The notes under the pieces were generated by a model. The model did not search any database and was not told the origin of the DNA. It saw only the letters and a list, made by a program, of their open reading frames with translations. Shown piece by piece: positions 6,300-8,348 of a stretch of DNA of 8,348 bases (position 1 is its first letter; each line of letters opens with the position of its first letter). The DNA is from an uncultured beta proteobacterium (GTDB taxonomy: Bacteria > Pseudomonadota > Gammaproteobacteria > Burkholderiales > Burkholderiaceae_C): assembly GCA_903870955.1 (NCBI GenBank), contig CAIQEX010000161.1:1-8348 (forward strand), written 5' to 3'. The translations under genes were made by a program, and so were the position numbers.

Positions 6300-8348
6300 A
6301 TGAACACCTGGTTGTGCGTGCTAGTCCAGACTCCAGCGCACTCCTCGATGGGTCCGGTGCTGACCTATCGCAGCCCCCAACCGCTGGCACCGGGCACCTT
6401 GGTGCGGGTGCCGTTGGGCAAGCGTGAAACCTTGGGTCTGGTCTGGGAGCCCAGTGCAGCGGATGCCACAGGCGAAATCGACCCTGAAAAAATCCGTGAT
6501 ATCGCCGGCACCCTGGAAGGTATCGCACCACTCGGAGCGGCTTGGCAACAATTGGTGACGTTTGCGGCCCACTATTACCAGCGTTCCGTGGGTGAAGTAG
6601 CGCTGGCGGCGCTACCTCCCCAGTTGCGCGATCTTTCACCGCTCCAGATGCAGCGCCGGCTGAAGCGCAAGCCGGTGCAGTCCGCTGCACGCAATGAGGC
6701 CCAAACGCCGCAGGCATTGAGCCCCGAACAGGCCTTGGTGCTGGCAGCGATTCAATCGCAAAGCGGGCCATTCCTGCTGTTTGGTGCCACCGGCAGCGGC
6801 AAGACCGAGGTGTATTTGCACGCCGTGGCCGAACTGCTCGCGCGCGACCCCGATACGCAGGCCCTGGTCATGGTGCCCGAGATCAACCTGACACCGCAAC
6901 TGGAGGCGCGCTTTCTGGCCCGCTTCGCCCCAAGTTATGGCGAGCTGGCCGTGGTTTCCCTGCACAGCGGCATGACCAACCCACAGCGCCTGAAGAGTTG
7001 GCTGGCCGCCCACAACGGCAGCGCGCGCATTGTGTTGGGCACGCGCATGGCGGTGTTTGCGTCCATGCCCGCACTGCGCCTGATCGTGGTGGACGAGGAA
7101 CACGACCCCAGCTACAAAAGCAGCGAAGGTGCGCGCTACTCGGCGCGCGACCTCGCCGTCTACCGGGGCAAGCTGGAAAACGCCAAAGTCATTCTGGGCT
7201 CAGCCACACCTTCGCTAGAGAGCTGGTACCTGAGTCGCCCGGCAACAGAAGGCGGGCGTTACCAGCGCCTGCACATGCCCAGCCGGATTGGCAAAGCGCT
7301 TCCGCCTATCGGCGCGGACAATACCGGCGAAACCGGGCTTGTGCCAGCCGGCAGCGGCAATGCAGCGCGCGACGCCATGCGCGTGAAATCCGGCACTCCC
7401 GAAGGTCTGCCCCTGGTGCGCCGGGTCGACATGAACCACCAGCCGCGCCGGGCAGTTTTCTCGCTCCCTCTGCTGGACGCCATCCGCGAGCGGGTGGCGC
7501 GTGGCGAACAATGCATGGTCTTTTTGAACCGGCGTGGCTATGCGCCCGTGCTGCACTGCGCCGACTGCGGCTGGAAAAGCGAATGCCCGCATTGCTCCGC
7601 CTTTCGCGTGTTTCACAAAATCGACCGCACCCTGCGCTGTCACCATTGCGGCTTTACGGAGCGCGTGCCGCGCGCCTGCCCTGCTTGCGGCAATGTCGAC
7701 ATCGAGCCGATGGGCCGCGGCACCGAACAACTGGAAGAGCAGCTGGGCGAATTGCTGGCCGACGTGCGCCGCCCTGGCACGGTAAGCGCCGAGCATCCGG
7801 ATGGCGCACCTTTGCGCATTGCCAGAATTGATGCCGACAGCACGCGGCTGAAGGGCACGCTGGAAACCCAACTTGCAGCAGTCCATGCCGGCGAAGTGGA
7901 CGTGCTGGTTGGCACGCAGATGATTGCCAAGGGCCACGACTTTCGGCGCATCACCCTGGTGGCTGCGATCAACCCCGACAACGCCTTGTTTTCCAGTGAT
8001 TTCCGCGCCCCCGAGCGTTTGTTTGCCTTGCTACTGCAAGCAGCCGGACGCGCCGGGCGGGATGCGACGCTGACCCGCGATCAGGCGTGTGAAATGTGGG
8101 TGCAGACTTTTCATCCGGCGCACCCGTTGTTTGAAAGTTTGAAGCAGCATGATTTCGCCGGTTTTGCCGAGCAGCAACTGACCGAGCGCCGTCAGGCGTG
8201 TTTGCCGCCGTTCAGTTTTCAGGCGCTGCTGCGCGCAGAGGGGCGCACACAAGAAGCCGCACAAGCATTTTTGAATGCCGCCAAAGCCAGCGGTGAGACT
8301 TGGTTGGCGCTGCAAGCGTCAGCGGTGACGGTGTACCCGGCGGTGCCC
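6300..8348 (+). CDS. priA: Primosomal protein N' (replication restart helicase PriA), C-terminus cut by window
   Basis: PriA is a 3'-to-5' superfamily 2 helicase that recognises stalled forks and reloads the replisome. The frame stays open for 683 codons to the edge; about 50-60 residues are probably missing. Residues 1-110 match the 3'-DNA-binding domain. The helicase core has Walker A GATGSGKTEVY with K168, VMVPEINLTPQ, DEEH, GSATPS, LVGTQMIAKGHDF and QAAGRAGR. Eight zinc-binding cysteines (420, 423, 429, 432, 447, 450, 460, 463) have exactly the spacing of E. coli PriA. Two things are odd. Only about 26 residues (114-139) link the DNA-binding domain to the helicase, against about 84 in E. 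coli, so the winged-helix region is largely missing. There is also a 34-residue insertion at 336-369, and further small loop insertions follow the zinc region. ATG 6300 gives a full N-terminal domain. Confidence 0.96.
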   Translation, partial: MNTWLCVLVQTPAHSSMGPVLTYRSPQPLAPGTLVRVPLGKRETLGLVWEPSAADATGEIDPEKIRDIAGTLEGIAPLGAAWQQLVTFAAHYYQRSVGEVALAALPPQLRDLSPLQMQRRLKRKPVQSAARNEAQTPQALSPEQALVLAAIQSQSGPFLLFGATGSGKTEVYLHAVAELLARDPDTQALVMVPEINLTPQLEARFLARFAPSYGELAVVSLHSGMTNPQRLKSWLAAHNGSARIVLGTRMAVFASMPALRLIVVDEEHDPSYKSSEGARYSARDLAVYRGKLENAKVILGSATPSLESWYLSRPATEGGRYQRLHMPSRIGKALPPIGADNTGETGLVPAGSGNAARDAMRVKSGTPEGLPLVRRVDMNHQPRRAVFSLPLLDAIRERVARGEQCMVFLNRRGYAPVLHCADCGWKSECPHCSAFRVFHKIDRTLRCHHCGFTERVPRACPACGNVDIEPMGRGTEQLEEQLGELLADVRRPGTVSAEHPDGAPLRIARIDADSTRLKGTLETQLAAVHAGEVDVLVGTQMIAKGHDFRRITLVAAINPDNALFSSDFRAPERLFALLLQAAGRAGRDATLTRDQACEMWVQTFHPAHPLFESLKQHDFAGFAEQQLTERRQACLPPFSFQALLRAEGRTQEAAQAFLNAAKASGETWLALQASAVTVYPAVP

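Noticed and set aside
6998..7831. Open plus-strand frame of 277 codons inside priA
   Set aside because: It is a different frame of the same strand as priA. The priA frame holds all helicase and zinc motifs, while this one is arginine- and alanine-rich without motifs.
7215..7937. Open minus-strand frame of 240 codons
   Set aside because: It is antisense to priA, with no domain and no promoter or start signal.

Overview
The window looks like chromosomal DNA of a betaproteobacterium of the order Burkholderiales, probably Comamonadaceae-like. This is inferred from the high G+C, the protein sequence style and the weak or absent Shine-Dalgarno sequences. It holds core housekeeping genes: six coding regions, two cut by the window ends. 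I see no phage, transposon, CRISPR array, tRNA or rRNA.

Layout. On the minus strand, a B12-binding radical SAM protein with a DUF4080-type C-terminus (364-1971) is followed after 5 bp by a creatininase-family amidohydrolase (1-358, runs off the left edge); the two look like an operon. Only 17 bp separate the radical SAM start from a divergent DUF167/YggU-family gene (1989-2381). That gap holds one near-symmetric -10-like element that could serve both genes. Next on the plus strand are an 8-TM DsbD/ScsB-type thiol:disulfide reductase (2469-4712), hemE (4811-5920) and priA (6300 to beyond the right edge).

How they work together. DsbD moves reducing power across the inner membrane, for example for disulfide isomerisation and cytochrome c maturation. 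HemE makes coproporphyrinogen III for haem. PriA restarts stalled replication forks. The plus-strand genes are co-oriented, but the gaps of 60-100 bp with -10-like sequences suggest they need not form one operon.

The most interesting non-coding stretch is the 379-bp, comparatively AT-rich hemE-priA gap (5921-6299). It has a perfect DnaA box (TTATCCACA), a second consensus-class box (TTATGCACA), an exact match to the IHF consensus, a 36-bp tract with only 5 G/C, a 27-bp palindrome and short direct repeats. This resembles an origin or a DnaA-responsive control region directly ahead of a replication-restart gene. PriA itself seems to lack most of the winged-helix region present in E. coli PriA and carries a 34-residue insertion before its zinc-binding region.
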